Source: Bacteroidales bacterium (lineage in GTDB: Bacteria; Bacteroidota; Bacteroidia; Bacteroidales; UBA932). Taken from it: 11,857 bases of DNA. Positions 1 to 6,398 of this stretch are shown one piece after another. Location of the stretch: assembly GCA_016285215.1 (NCBI GenBank), contig JAEEQI010000070.1:1-11857 (forward strand). Direction: 5' to 3'. Numbering within the stretch: the stretch's first letter is position 1; every line of letters begins with the position of its first letter. A program made the translations under genes and the position numbers. The notes under the pieces are model-generated. The model was given only the letters and a program-made list of their open reading frames with translations. It had not been told where the DNA came from and did no database searches.

Positions 1-126
1 TGTTTCGACAAAAATAACCGGTGCCTTGCCTTGAACAAAGTGAAGGATGGAAAAGGGAATGACATATACTGGAGCTGCCTTTTAGCGACCTATAAATTTG
101 AACGATACCCTATTCAGGTGTATTAA
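1..126 (+). CDS. 3' end of an unidentified protein (partial)
   Basis: Frame 1 is open from the window edge for 41 codons and stops with TAA at 124-126; the other two plus frames close within about 35 bases and all three minus frames are also broken. The peptide is aromatic and polar (it contains DIYWSCLLATYKFERY and ends IQVY) and resembles no family I can name. The stretch is visibly more AT-rich than the rest of the window, which suggests either an intergenic-like remnant or a gene of different origin. It could be the real C-terminus of a gene starting upstream, or chance openness. The flanking sequence to the left is needed to decide. Confidence 0.35.
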   Translation, partial: CFDKNNRCLALNKVKDGKGNDIYWSCLLATYKFERYPIQVY

Positions 127-137
127 GAAAAGCTCGT

Positions 138-390
138 ATGAAAACAATTCGTTTGATGATGATCAGCCTGGCCGCAGCAGCTGCCACAAGAAGAACCGGG
201 CGGCCCCATCTCCTGGTGGGAGGACCTACAGGTGGATCCGGCCACCGAAACGGCGTGGATCTGGAGCTTTGACCCCGGGCACGGCGGACGGCAGTACCTG
301 GCCGGCTTCTCCAACGAAGCCAACTTCTTCCGCACCTTCAGGCAGGTCACCGGCAAGACCCCTTCCGAATGGAAGGAGAGTAAGATTTAA
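138..390 (+). pseudogene. Frameshifted chimera: signal peptide joined to AraC-family C-terminus
   Basis: An ATG at 138 opens a typical signal peptide (MKTIRLMMISLAAAAA). This frame runs into a TGA about 120 bases later. Shifting by one base near 181-187 (within GCTGCCACAAG) gives a plausible continuation, mature N-terminus QEEPGG, then PISWWEDLQVDP and so on, open to the TAA at 388-390. The last 28 residues (301-387) begin GFSNEANFFRTFRQVTGKTP and are an unmistakable end of the AraC/XylS helix-turn-helix domain (second recognition helix plus the TGKTPSEW tail). The first helix-turn-helix and the rest of an AraC protein are absent, and a secretory signal makes no sense on a DNA-binding regulator. 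I read this as two fused gene remnants with a frameshift. An assembly error in this edge region is the main alternative. Confidence 0.5.
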
Positions 391-404
391 GTATTTCATT
401 ACGT

Positions 405-438
405 TTTGTGGACGGGATTGTTTTTTTTCGTATCTTTG
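405..438 (+). promoter_or_regulatory. Bacteroidota-type promoter for the 95-aa protein
   Basis: A -33-like TTTG at 405-408 and a -7 box TATCTTTG at 431-438 (consensus TAnnTTTG) are separated by 22 bases, slightly longer than usual. Transcription would start near 445, leaving a leader of about 20 nt before the ATG at 466. Confidence 0.6.
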
Positions 439-465
439 CGCCCGAATCATTTAAAACATCACAGT

Positions 466-753
466 ATGAATCTTCGTGATATCAAGAAAGACATTGAGTA
501 TGTAGTGGGTTCGTTCATTGACGACTGCACCCTGTTCCTCAATACCCACCCCGGCAAGCAGGCCGACGACATCACCAACCTCATTGACAAGGCCGTAGAC
601 GTTTACAACGATCTCCGTGAGAAGGTGGTCAAGAGCGCCGGAGCAGAAAAACCCAAGGTTTGCTTCACCAGCATCCGCAAAGAACTGTTGGAAAAGACGG
701 ACGCCCTTTACGACGAGCTCGCCGCCACGGTGAAGAAAGTCCTCGGAGACTAA
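466..753 (+). CDS. Small helical protein of unknown function (95 aa)
   Basis: I place the start at ATG 466 (MNLRDIKKDIEYVVGSF). A longer in-frame start at 406 would have to be translated from inside the promoter and adds a meaningless MWTGLFFFVSL extension. The protein is soluble and has no signal peptide or membrane segment. It looks all-helical, with an acidic N-terminal half (DIKKDIEYVV, FIDDCTLFL, ADDITNLIDKAVDVYNDL) and a basic-acidic C-terminal helix pair (SIRKELLEKTDALYDELAATVKKVL). It resembles a small conserved hypothetical protein that I associate with Bacteroidales genomes, but I know no function for it. Its stop at 751-753 lies 4 bases before the 105-bp repeat element, which would act as its terminator. 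Confidence 0.85.
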   Translation: MNLRDIKKDIEYVVGSFIDDCTLFLNTHPGKQADDITNLIDKAVDVYNDLREKVVKSAGAEKPKVCFTSIRKELLEKTDALYDELAATVKKVLGD

Positions 754-757
754 TCCC

Positions 758-862
758 TGGCACTTAAGCGACTCTTACTCAAAGAGATAAATAAAGAGAC
801 GGATACCCAACCGGTACCCGTCTCTTTGGTTAATATACAGATAGTCAGGGGGTTATCTGCCA
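758..862. repeat. 105-bp structured repeat element, copy 1
   Basis: This stretch matches the reverse complement of 6389-6493 over all 105 bases with 8 mismatches (my hand count) and no gaps. Its ends are inverted repeats: TGGCA at 758-762 and TGCCA at 858-862, extending to CCTGGCA/TGCCAGG here (756-864). It contains three hairpins in a row: CTCTT/AAGAG (772-776 with 782-786), the 15-bp terminator stem (793-807 with 813-827), and CAGATA/TATCTG (838-843 with 854-859). It lies between convergent genes, just past the 95-aa gene's stop, and overlaps the last three codons of ispF including its stop. It encodes no transposase, so it is MITE-like or REP-like, and I cannot assign it to a named family. 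No target-site duplication is evident. Confidence 0.85.
793..827. terminator. Bidirectional hairpin terminator in repeat copy 1
   Basis: A 15-bp stem pairs AAAGAGACGGATACC (793-807) with GGTACCCGTCTCTTT (813-827) around a 5-nt loop. The only imperfection is A803 opposite C817; on the minus-strand transcript (ispF side) this becomes a G-U pair, so the hairpin is slightly better in that direction. Each arm ends in A3/T3, giving a short U tract whichever way it is read. Confidence 0.75.
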
Positions 863-1341
863 GGCTGTGCGACAATCAGCGCCGTGGCCCAGACTTCGCA
901 GCCTTCACACCGTCCCACAAAGCCCAGCTTTTCGGTGGTGGTGGCCTTGACGGACACCCGGTCTTCCGAAACGCCCAGGATGGAAGCCAGCGTGGCGCGC
1001 ATGGTGTTGATGTGAGGCGCCAGCTTGGGTTTCTGCAGGGCAATGGTGATGTCCACATTGCCCACCTGATAGCCGTGCTGATGGACCAGGTCCACTACTT
1101 TGGCCAGCAGCAGCTTGCTGTCTACACCTTTCCACTCGTCCGACGTGTCGGGGAAAAGATGGCCGATGTCTCCCAGGGCCAGGCAGCCCAGCAGGGCATC
1201 GCACAGGGCGTGGATGGCCACGTCTCCGTCTGAGTGGGCCACAAAGCCGGTTTCCGAAGGAATCTGTACGCCGCCCAGCCACATAGGGAGGCCGGGAGCT
1301 ATGGCGTGAACGTCGTATCCGTTACCTATTCTGATATCCAT
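853..1341 (-). CDS. ispF: 2-C-methyl-D-erythritol 2,4-cyclodiphosphate synthase
   Basis: IspF converts CDP-ME 2-phosphate to MEcPP with release of CMP, in the cytosolic MEP pathway to isoprenoids. At 162 aa it has the usual family length. The metal-binding DxH is D10/H12 (GYDVH) with the third ligand H44 (VAIHALCDALLG). The HSDGD motif is at 36-40, GDIGHLFPDT at 58-66, and the substrate-binding ATTTEKLGFVGR block at 133-144. The start follows the DUF2490 stop by 5 nt, so it is the last gene of the five-gene operon. Its final two codons and stop (GGC AGA TAA) lie inside the 105-bp repeat, so the C-terminal GR is probably contributed by the element. Nothing catalytic is missing. Confidence 0.97.
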   Translation of the reverse strand: MDIRIGNGYDVHAIAPGLPMWLGGVQIPSETGFVAHSDGDVAIHALCDALLGCLALGDIGHLFPDTSDEWKGVDSKLLLAKVVDLVHQHGYQVGNVDITIALQKPKLAPHINTMRATLASILGVSEDRVSVKATTTEKLGFVGRCEGCEVWATALIVAQPGR

Positions 1342-1346
1342 CGTGT

Positions 1347-2141
1347 TTAGAATTTGAAGGTGTAGCTGAGACCGATGCTGATCCGGAAATGATCGTCGTA
1401 CTGGGCCGAGAACAGACGCGTGCCCTCGCTGTTGGTGTCTATCAGATAATCCGCGAGATAGTCAACAAGGGCGTAAGGCTGGAGCACGTGATGTTTGCTC
1501 AGATTGATGTCCGTGCGGAAGATGGCGCGGTAGCGGTTGTTGTAAATGTGCGTGTAGCCAAGAGGCGTATAATTATAGTAGGTGGTGCCGTCGCTCTTGT
1601 AGTGCATAGTTCCATCCACTTCTCCCCAGGGGTCGTTGAAGACGGTGCGCATCTCCAGGAACACACCGGGCTCAAAATAGGTCCATCCCTTATACTCCAC
1701 GCCTATGCGGGATTTGAGCTCCATTTTGTTGCGGGTGGTCTGGAACTCGTTGAAGGTACCCGTGCGGTGCGTCATCTGGAAGCGTTCCTTGATGGACAAG
1801 GAGAAGCCATTGATGTTGAGATGGGCACCTGCGTCAAAGAATACACGGTGACGGGGATTCTTGAACTGCAGGTTGTTGTAGCTGTATGGGTTGATAAGGC
1901 TATAACCCAAACCCAGCTTCATCCACTTCACGGGCTTGTATTCCAGCTCCATATTGGTCTGGAGACGGCCCAGGCTCTTGAAGGCGCCCTCCATACGGAC
2001 TTCCTCCTCCACGGTCAGGTGAAGACCCTTCCGGAGTTTCACATCTACGCCGGCAGAGGCGCGGGCGCCCGCTTCGGTGGTGCTTTGTGCCGCGGCGGCC
2101 AGGGGAAGCAGCAGGGCCAGAGTAAAGAGAATCTTTTTCAT
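1347..2141 (-). CDS. DUF2490-type outer-membrane beta-barrel protein
   Basis: The 264-aa protein starts with a clear signal peptide (MKKILFTLALLLPLAAAAQ, cleavage expected after AAA). The mature part is rich in alternating aromatic/hydrophobic strands (LHLTVEEEVRMEG, MELEYKPVKWMKLGLGYSLI, YRAIFRTDINL) and ends in GLSYTFKF, a C-terminal aromatic residue as expected for a BAM-folded outer-membrane barrel. This fits the DUF2490 family, common in Bacteroidota and of unknown function. Its ATG overlaps the last base of the preceding TAA (TAATG), indicating translational coupling to the DUF4956 gene. In context it could be the outer-membrane element of an envelope polymer system, but that is inference. 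Confidence 0.8.
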   Translation of the reverse strand: MKKILFTLALLLPLAAAAQSTTEAGARASAGVDVKLRKGLHLTVEEEVRMEGAFKSLGRLQTNMELEYKPVKWMKLGLGYSLINPYSYNNLQFKNPRHRVFFDAGAHLNINGFSLSIKERFQMTHRTGTFNEFQTTRNKMELKSRIGVEYKGWTYFEPGVFLEMRTVFNDPWGEVDGTMHYKSDGTTYYNYTPLGYTHIYNNRYRAIFRTDINLSKHHVLQPYALVDYLADYLIDTNSEGTRLFSAQYDDHFRISIGLSYTFKF

Positions 2142-2929
2142 TATTCAACGTAATCTTTTGCCCGGGTAATCATATTCACGGAATTGCTTTCTCCCTTGGG
2201 CAGGTGATAGTATACTTTGATAAAGGCCGAATCCTTCAAGAAGTCCACGTGACCAATTTCCAGATTCTCAATGGGAAAGCCCAGACGCTTCTCCAAATCG
2301 GCCTTCAACTCTTCGCGCTTTTCGGGAACAATGAGGGCGATGTTGTCATAAAGTACCAGCTTGGCGGCGGTGTGGGCCACCAGTTTTTCGCTCTCCAGAA
2401 CGGCCACCAGGGCCACCACAAGCAGGTTTACCAGGACCATCACGCCCACATTACCCCAGCTGAGGGCATAGTGCGGGGCGGTGCTTACGTCCACCATCTG
2501 GTACACGGGAGCCAGGCCGTTGGCCGCAGCCAGGGCAATGATCACAAAGAGGTAGGTCATTTCCCGGATGGGAACGGTCTCGGTGCGGTAGCGGATAACC
2601 CCAAAGATGGCAAACAGGCCCAGGGTGAGCCCCACGCCCACTTCCACGTTGCCCATAATATAGAGCAGGGTAAGCATAGCCGAAGAGAACACCATAAAGG
2701 TGAAGTAATAGTCACGGCGTTTGCTCTTCTTGTAGTAGAAGCAGTGCACCAGGATCCAGCACACCAGCAGGTTCAGGGCAAAGCGGATGCCCAGTTCGGC
2801 CACTTTCTGTGCCGTGGTCATCATAGCGTCCGTAATGGTCTGGACGTCCAGGAGGAGGTCGTCTCCGGCATCCAGGTCCCCAAAGGAGGCCAGGTCTTCT
2901 TGAACAAAACGGAAGAGGTGATCAATCAT
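2141..2929 (-). CDS. DUF4956 multi-pass inner-membrane protein
   Basis: The 262-aa protein has a polar N-terminal 45 residues, then four to five hydrophobic segments (about 47-66, 75-92, 98-112, 125-140 and 159-179) and a soluble C-terminal domain (about 180-262). The family hallmark is the conserved stretch around 106-129, FAIFGVIRYRTETVPIREMT. DUF4956 proteins are recurrent neighbours of bacterial VTC-domain polymerases; their role is unknown, with export or anchoring of the polymer being a reasonable guess. The ATG overlaps the VTC gene's TGA by 4 bases (ATGA, 2926-2929), so the two proteins are probably made in matched amounts and may form a complex. Confidence 0.88.
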   Translation of the reverse strand: MIDHLFRFVQEDLASFGDLDAGDDLLLDVQTITDAMMTTAQKVAELGIRFALNLLVCWILVHCFYYKKSKRRDYYFTFMVFSSAMLTLLYIMGNVEVGVGLTLGLFAIFGVIRYRTETVPIREMTYLFVIIALAAANGLAPVYQMVDVSTAPHYALSWGNVGVMVLVNLLVVALVAVLESEKLVAHTAAKLVLYDNIALIVPEKREELKADLEKRLGFPIENLEIGHVDFLKDSAFIKVYYHLPKGESNSVNMITRAKDYVE

Positions 2930-3723
2930 ATTGTTGCCAGTTTATTTCCAATGGTTTTTTCAAGTACTCTCACTTTCTCCTTGAAGCGGCCGGGACGGGC
3001 CTGGGCGTCGGTGAGGGTAACGGCTGTACAGTATTTGCTCACGCGGACAGGCTTGATCCGGTGCTGCAGAAAAATCTCCCGCATCCGGCTTTTGGCCCGG
3101 CCGTCCTGCTTGAGCTCAATGATGACGGCGTCCTGCAAATTGGCATTCTGACCCGTCTGGAAGTTCTTGAAGCGGACGTCGGTATCAATGGTAAGCCGCT
3201 CCGTAAGGCTGGGATTCACCAGCGTGATGCGCGTAAACAGGGTCTCCAATACGGGCCGAAGGTCCCCGGCCGAAAACCAGGAATGCTTGGTCAGGTACTC
3301 GCAGGCCTCCGCATTGCCGGCAAACTCCATCAGTTCGAAAGGCTGGATGCCAATTCTCTTCTTGTTGGTTCGGCCGTGATTGTTTTTGCGCTTGATTTCA
3401 AGGTAGGCCTCCTGCGAACGCACATAGCAGCGGGTACGCACCTTCTGGCGGACCAGGTGTTTGTTGCGGTGGTCGTAGAAGTTCTTGAGCTGAGGGGTGT
3501 CAAAGTACACCGAATCGTACGGGCTCTGCCTTTCCCCTTCCGTTACCAGCACCCTGTATCCGGCTGCGGCAGCATCCGACAGGACACTGCGCAGCGTAGA
3601 TTCGTTGGTGAGGTACTTGGCGTCTATGCGGTTCATCAGCTTGACGGATTTCATCTCCTCCAGCGTGACGGGCTGCATCCGGGCCAAATCCTCCACAAAT
3701 GAAATATGGGCGATTTCCGGCAT
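2926..3723 (-). CDS. VTC-domain polyphosphate polymerase-like protein
   Basis: This 265-aa protein has the layout of the VTC catalytic tunnel-fold domain, which in yeast Vtc4 makes polyphosphate from ATP. Visible family motifs are RIDAKY at 32-37, VYFDT at 72-76, the basic strand K94-x-R96-x-R98-x-Y100, the E-x-K-R-K strand at 109-113, a basic KKR at 121-123, TERLTIDTDVRF around 174-185, IELK with acidic E203, and SKYC at 229-232. By analogy with Vtc4, E203 would be the metal-binding acid and K230 a tunnel lysine. There is no SPX domain or membrane segment, so the protein is cytosolic and presumably recruited to the membrane by DUF4956. The gene follows the lipoprotein gene by 36 nt. The polymer product is inferred: some bacterial VTC-like proteins may use other substrates. 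Confidence 0.88.
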   Translation of the reverse strand: MPEIAHISFVEDLARMQPVTLEEMKSVKLMNRIDAKYLTNESTLRSVLSDAAAAGYRVLVTEGERQSPYDSVYFDTPQLKNFYDHRNKHLVRQKVRTRCYVRSQEAYLEIKRKNNHGRTNKKRIGIQPFELMEFAGNAEACEYLTKHSWFSAGDLRPVLETLFTRITLVNPSLTERLTIDTDVRFKNFQTGQNANLQDAVIIELKQDGRAKSRMREIFLQHRIKPVRVSKYCTAVTLTDAQARPGRFKEKVRVLEKTIGNKLATI

Positions 3724-3759
3724 ATTTCACAAAGTTAATGATTTTTCGGAAGATGAGTA

Positions 3760-5478
3760 TCACCATCCGGGGAAGCCGCCGGGACCGCCGCCACCGGGCA
3801 TACCGCCGCCGCTGCTGGTATAGGCGCTCAGGGAGACATTGCTTCCTCCGCTCACCGTTCCGCCCAGGACGCCCATTCCGTTAAAGATTTGGTCGCCGCC
3901 GGTCACGGTCACGTTGGATTTCACCGTGGGCTGTGTGGCGCCGGACACCACCAGGCCGCTACCGCCTTTCTCGGGCGTATAGAAAGCGTAGGTGTTGTCT
4001 CCCACTGTAAGGGAATACCACTTCTTGGCCGTCCAGGAAGACGCGCTGTAGCACTTTTGGCTTTGGACAGCGCCGTTTTCCAAACCGCCAATGGCAAACA
4101 GGACGCCACCGTTGATATAGAGTCTGTAGCCTTTTTCGGTGTTGGCGTCCAGGGCCACTTCGGGAGAGCCCTTGCCAATGGCGTAGGTAACGCCGCCTTC
4201 AATATAGAGGTTGCCGTTTGCGTCCATACCGTCGTTGTTGGTGGAATAGGCGCACACATAGCCGTCGGTGACAACCAGATTTCCGGCGCTGTTAATGGCA
4301 TCGTCGTAAGCCTGGACATACACGGTTCCGCTGGTGATTTCCATTTTGCCCTTGGCTTCCATACCCTCGTGATGAGAAACTTTGACACTCACGCTGCCGC
4401 CGGAGACAAAGATATTGCCGTCAAACTTGACGCCCTTGGCACTTTTGTCGCTCTTGGAGTCGTTGTTGCCGGTTACGGTCACGTTCACGGTACCGCCCTG
4501 GAAGTAAGCGTCGGCGTCTCCGTTGATGCCCTTTCCGCCAGCTCCGGAATTGGTGATGGTGAGGGTACCGTCGTTCATTACAAAGAGCTTATCGGCCTTT
4601 ACGCCGGCAGAAGCCTTGTACTCCTGATCTTCGCTGTCGTAGGCAGTACCTCCCGTAACGGTGACCGTGGTAACGCCGCCGTTAAACACTACCAGGCTGT
4701 CGGAGGCAATGCCTTTTTTCATAGCGGCCGAAACGGAGGCCTGGATGGTTCCGCCGGAGATCATCACGGCATCTTTGCCGCGCAGGGCGTGTCCGGCACT
4801 GGAGCTCACGTTGAGGCTGGGTCCGTCCATCAGGTGGATGTAATCGTCGGAGGTGATGCCGGCCTTGCCTTTGGCGGTAACGGTGAGGCTGCCGCTGCCG
4901 GAGAAGATGAGCTGTCCCTCGGAGAAGAAGGCGGCTTTTTCGTCTTCTTCGGCCGGCGTGGCGGTATAAGTGGTTCCATCGGCCAGCGTGTTGGTACCGT
5001 TGACAATTACAAAGCAGCGTTTCTTGCCCTGGTTGTTGATGGCGGCGCCGTTGGGATTGGTGATGGAGACGTCGTTGAGCACGAGCGCCTGCTTGTTGTT
5101 GGAGTAAATCTTGAGGAAGCCGTTGGAGGTGGATCCGCGCAGTTCGTACTTCACTTTTTCCTTGGTGGTGGTGTTATCCACGGTAACCTGGTTGCCGCTA
5201 ACGGTCACAATGCCGTTTTCGTCACCCGATACGGTGGCATCGCCTGTGTTGGAGAAAGTAATGATAATGGTACGGGCAAACTCGGTTCCGGCCACGTCGT
5301 CTTCCTCATCATATTCCACGGGAGTGGCAGTGCTGCCGGAAACTCCGGAAGAGCTGGCCTCTGCGGAACCGTTGTCAGTATTATAATTAAAGGGATCATC
5401 CCAATTGAGGATGTCCTCTTTGCCGCATCCGGTGGCCATCACGGCCAGGAGCGTCAGGATTGATAAAGCCTTCTTCAT
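3760..5478 (-). CDS. Cthe_2159/DUF4353-type carbohydrate-binding lipoprotein
   Basis: I start at 5478 because MKKALSILTLLAVMATGC is a lipoprotein signal peptide (lipobox Cys at residue 18). The frame can be extended to 5571, but that would cross the promoter. K-E-D at 20-22 after the Cys resembles the Bacteroidota surface-export signal, so the protein is probably on the cell surface. The 572-aa product is almost entirely short beta-strand repeats of the type (G)-G-T-hydrophobic-x-V (SGGTIQASVSA, NDGTLTITNSGAGGKGING, SGGSVSVKVS, EITSGTVYVQAYDDAINSAG), as in the right-handed beta-helix Cthe_2159 family (carbohydrate-binding, DUF4353). Paired Asp/Gly turns (DDYIHL, GKGINGDADA, NNDGMDANG) look like Ca2+/ligand-binding turns. 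The tail is Gly/Pro-rich (GGGMPGGGGPGGFPGW). It is the first gene of the VTC operon; members of this family are often near VTC and CotH genes. Confidence 0.87.
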   Translation of the reverse strand: MKKALSILTLLAVMATGCGKEDILNWDDPFNYNTDNGSAEASSSGVSGSTATPVEYDEEDDVAGTEFARTIIITFSNTGDATVSGDENGIVTVSGNQVTVDNTTTKEKVKYELRGSTSNGFLKIYSNNKQALVLNDVSITNPNGAAINNQGKKRCFVIVNGTNTLADGTTYTATPAEEDEKAAFFSEGQLIFSGSGSLTVTAKGKAGITSDDYIHLMDGPSLNVSSSAGHALRGKDAVMISGGTIQASVSAAMKKGIASDSLVVFNGGVTTVTVTGGTAYDSEDQEYKASAGVKADKLFVMNDGTLTITNSGAGGKGINGDADAYFQGGTVNVTVTGNNDSKSDKSAKGVKFDGNIFVSGGSVSVKVSHHEGMEAKGKMEITSGTVYVQAYDDAINSAGNLVVTDGYVCAYSTNNDGMDANGNLYIEGGVTYAIGKGSPEVALDANTEKGYRLYINGGVLFAIGGLENGAVQSQKCYSASSWTAKKWYSLTVGDNTYAFYTPEKGGSGLVVSGATQPTVKSNVTVTGGDQIFNGMGVLGGTVSGGSNVSLSAYTSSGGGMPGGGGPGGFPGW

Positions 5479-5519
5479 AATCGGTTGGTTTAAAAGTACA
5501 CGTCGGCTTACCCTTAAAT

Positions 5520-5550
5520 CAAAAATATAGCCAGCACGAAGGCATTTCAA
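5520..5550 (-). promoter_or_regulatory. Promoter of the lipoprotein-VTC-DUF4956-DUF2490-ispF operon
   Basis: On the minus strand a -33 TTG (5550-5548) is followed after 20 bases by the -7 box TATTTTTG (5527-5520). A start near 5513-5515 would leave a leader of about 35 nt before the ATG at 5478. No other comparable promoter was seen down to 853, where the genes are separated by 36, -4, -1 and 5 bases. Confidence 0.7.
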
Positions 5551-5575
5551 CGAACGGGCCATATTTTTCAACGAA
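5545..5575 (-). promoter_or_regulatory. Probable LytTR operator: two direct repeats 21 bp apart
   Basis: The 10-mer TTTCAACGAA occurs at 5545-5554 and again, identically, at 5566-5575, exactly 21 bp apart (two helical turns). Read on the minus strand it is TTCGTTGAAA, matching 7 of 9 positions of the published LytTR half-site pattern [TA][AC][CA]GTTN[AG][TG], whose tandem sites have 12-13 bp spacers. The proximal repeat overlaps the -33 element of the operon promoter. The pair lies 31-62 bases upstream of the LytTR gene itself, so it could serve both directions. Confidence 0.65.
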
Positions 5576-5592
5576 ACCCCGGAAAAATTCCT

Positions 5593-5600
5593 TATTTTTG
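5593..5600 (+). promoter_or_regulatory. -7 box of the LytTR gene, close to its ATG
   Basis: TATTTTTG fits TAnnTTTG. No convincing -33 TTTG is found about 20 bases upstream (the region reads TTTTTCAACG, inside the operator repeat), as might be expected of an activator-dependent promoter. Only 6 bases separate the box from the ATG at 5607, so the transcript would be leaderless or nearly so. Confidence 0.5.
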
Positions 5601-5606
5601 CGAGGA

Positions 5607-6398
5607 ATGGATACGCTTAGGAAAAGAGAGACGCTTCTGTACGTCGGTTTGTGGGCCGTCGTTTTTGCGATTGTGGCCCTCTCTGTGCGGGACCTCAAAG
5701 GCGCCGCTTTTGTGCTGCTGCCTTTTCTGGTCCTGTTCCTGGCGCACAACTATTCCCTCACGCCCCTTCTGTTTCGCAAACAGAGAGTCCAGTACCTGAT
5801 TCTGACCGGTATTCTCTTTGGGGTATTCGTCTTTTACTGCCTCCGCACCGGAGTCCGGCCGCCGGAGATGGAACCGTGGCGCCCCGATATGCCCGGTCCG
5901 GGAGGCCCTCCCAAACGAATCCTTCCCCCGGAAGTTACCAAGATACTCCTCGGGTTTCTGGTCCTATTAATTAATCTAGGGGTAAAGTCTTTCTTTGTGG
6001 CCCTACGCCGCGGCCAGGAAATAGCCGCCCTCCAGGCCCGCAGCCGGATTCAAAAGGCCGAAGCTCCGGAGGAGGTCCCTTCCGTCCTGCATTTCAAGAC
6101 CGACTACAAGACCGTTCCGGTCAAGCTGGCCGAGATTCGCTACATCGAGAGTATGAGCGAATATGTGAAGGTCTATCTGGAGGGCCAGCCGCAGCCGCTG
6201 GTGGTTCTGTACAGCCTTAAAAAACTGGTGGAGCAGCTTCCCGCCGGCCAGTTTATGCGCATCCACCGCTCCTATATCATCGCCCTGTCGCACATCAAGG
6301 AGGCCAGCCGCAGCGAGGTAATTCTGGACGACGACACCCGCCTCCCCGTGGGAGAAGTCTATCGGCCCGCGTTCCGGGAATATTTACATGGCAGATAA
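5607..6398 (+). CDS. Membrane-anchored LytTR-family transcriptional regulator
   Basis: I take ATG 5607 (MDTLRKRETLLYVGLW); a TTG at 5598 would lie in the -7 box. The 263-aa protein has four hydrophobic helices (about 11-27, 31-48, 61-79, 110-132), a periplasmic Pro/Gly-rich loop at 80-109 (PPEMEPWRPDMPGPGGPP), a short linker and a C-terminal LytTR DNA-binding domain (about 158-260) with the typical IRYIESMSEYVKVYL and FMRIHRSYIIAL blocks. There is no receiver domain, so it is a one-component membrane sensor-regulator. It is divergent from the VTC operon and its likely binding site lies in the shared promoter region, making that operon its best target candidate. The last codons GGC AGA TAA come from repeat copy 2, as in ispF. 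Confidence 0.9.
   Translation: MDTLRKRETLLYVGLWAVVFAIVALSVRDLKGAAFVLLPFLVLFLAHNYSLTPLLFRKQRVQYLILTGILFGVFVFYCLRTGVRPPEMEPWRPDMPGPGGPPKRILPPEVTKILLGFLVLLINLGVKSFFVALRRGQEIAALQARSRIQKAEAPEEVPSVLHFKTDYKTVPVKLAEIRYIESMSEYVKVYLEGQPQPLVVLYSLKKLVEQLPAGQFMRIHRSYIIALSHIKEASRSEVILDDDTRLPVGEVYRPAFREYLHGR

Noticed and set aside
268..291. FDPGHGG in the chimera as a possible amidase_3 motif
   Set aside because: The motif alone resembles the start of N-acetylmuramoyl-alanine amidases, but no other amidase sequence follows; the AraC tail comes directly after.
98..454. A 118-codon plus-strand frame over the start region
   Set aside because: It is Ser/Pro/Arg-rich, runs through the AraC-tail frame and the promoter of the next gene, and matches nothing; the other two frames explain the sequence better.
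3889..5463. A 524-codon open frame on the plus strand opposite the lipoprotein gene
   Set aside because: It mirrors the Gly/Val/Thr-rich repeats of the minus-strand gene, has no start context, signal or recognisable domain, and the opposite strand has a complete lipoprotein with promoter and operon position.
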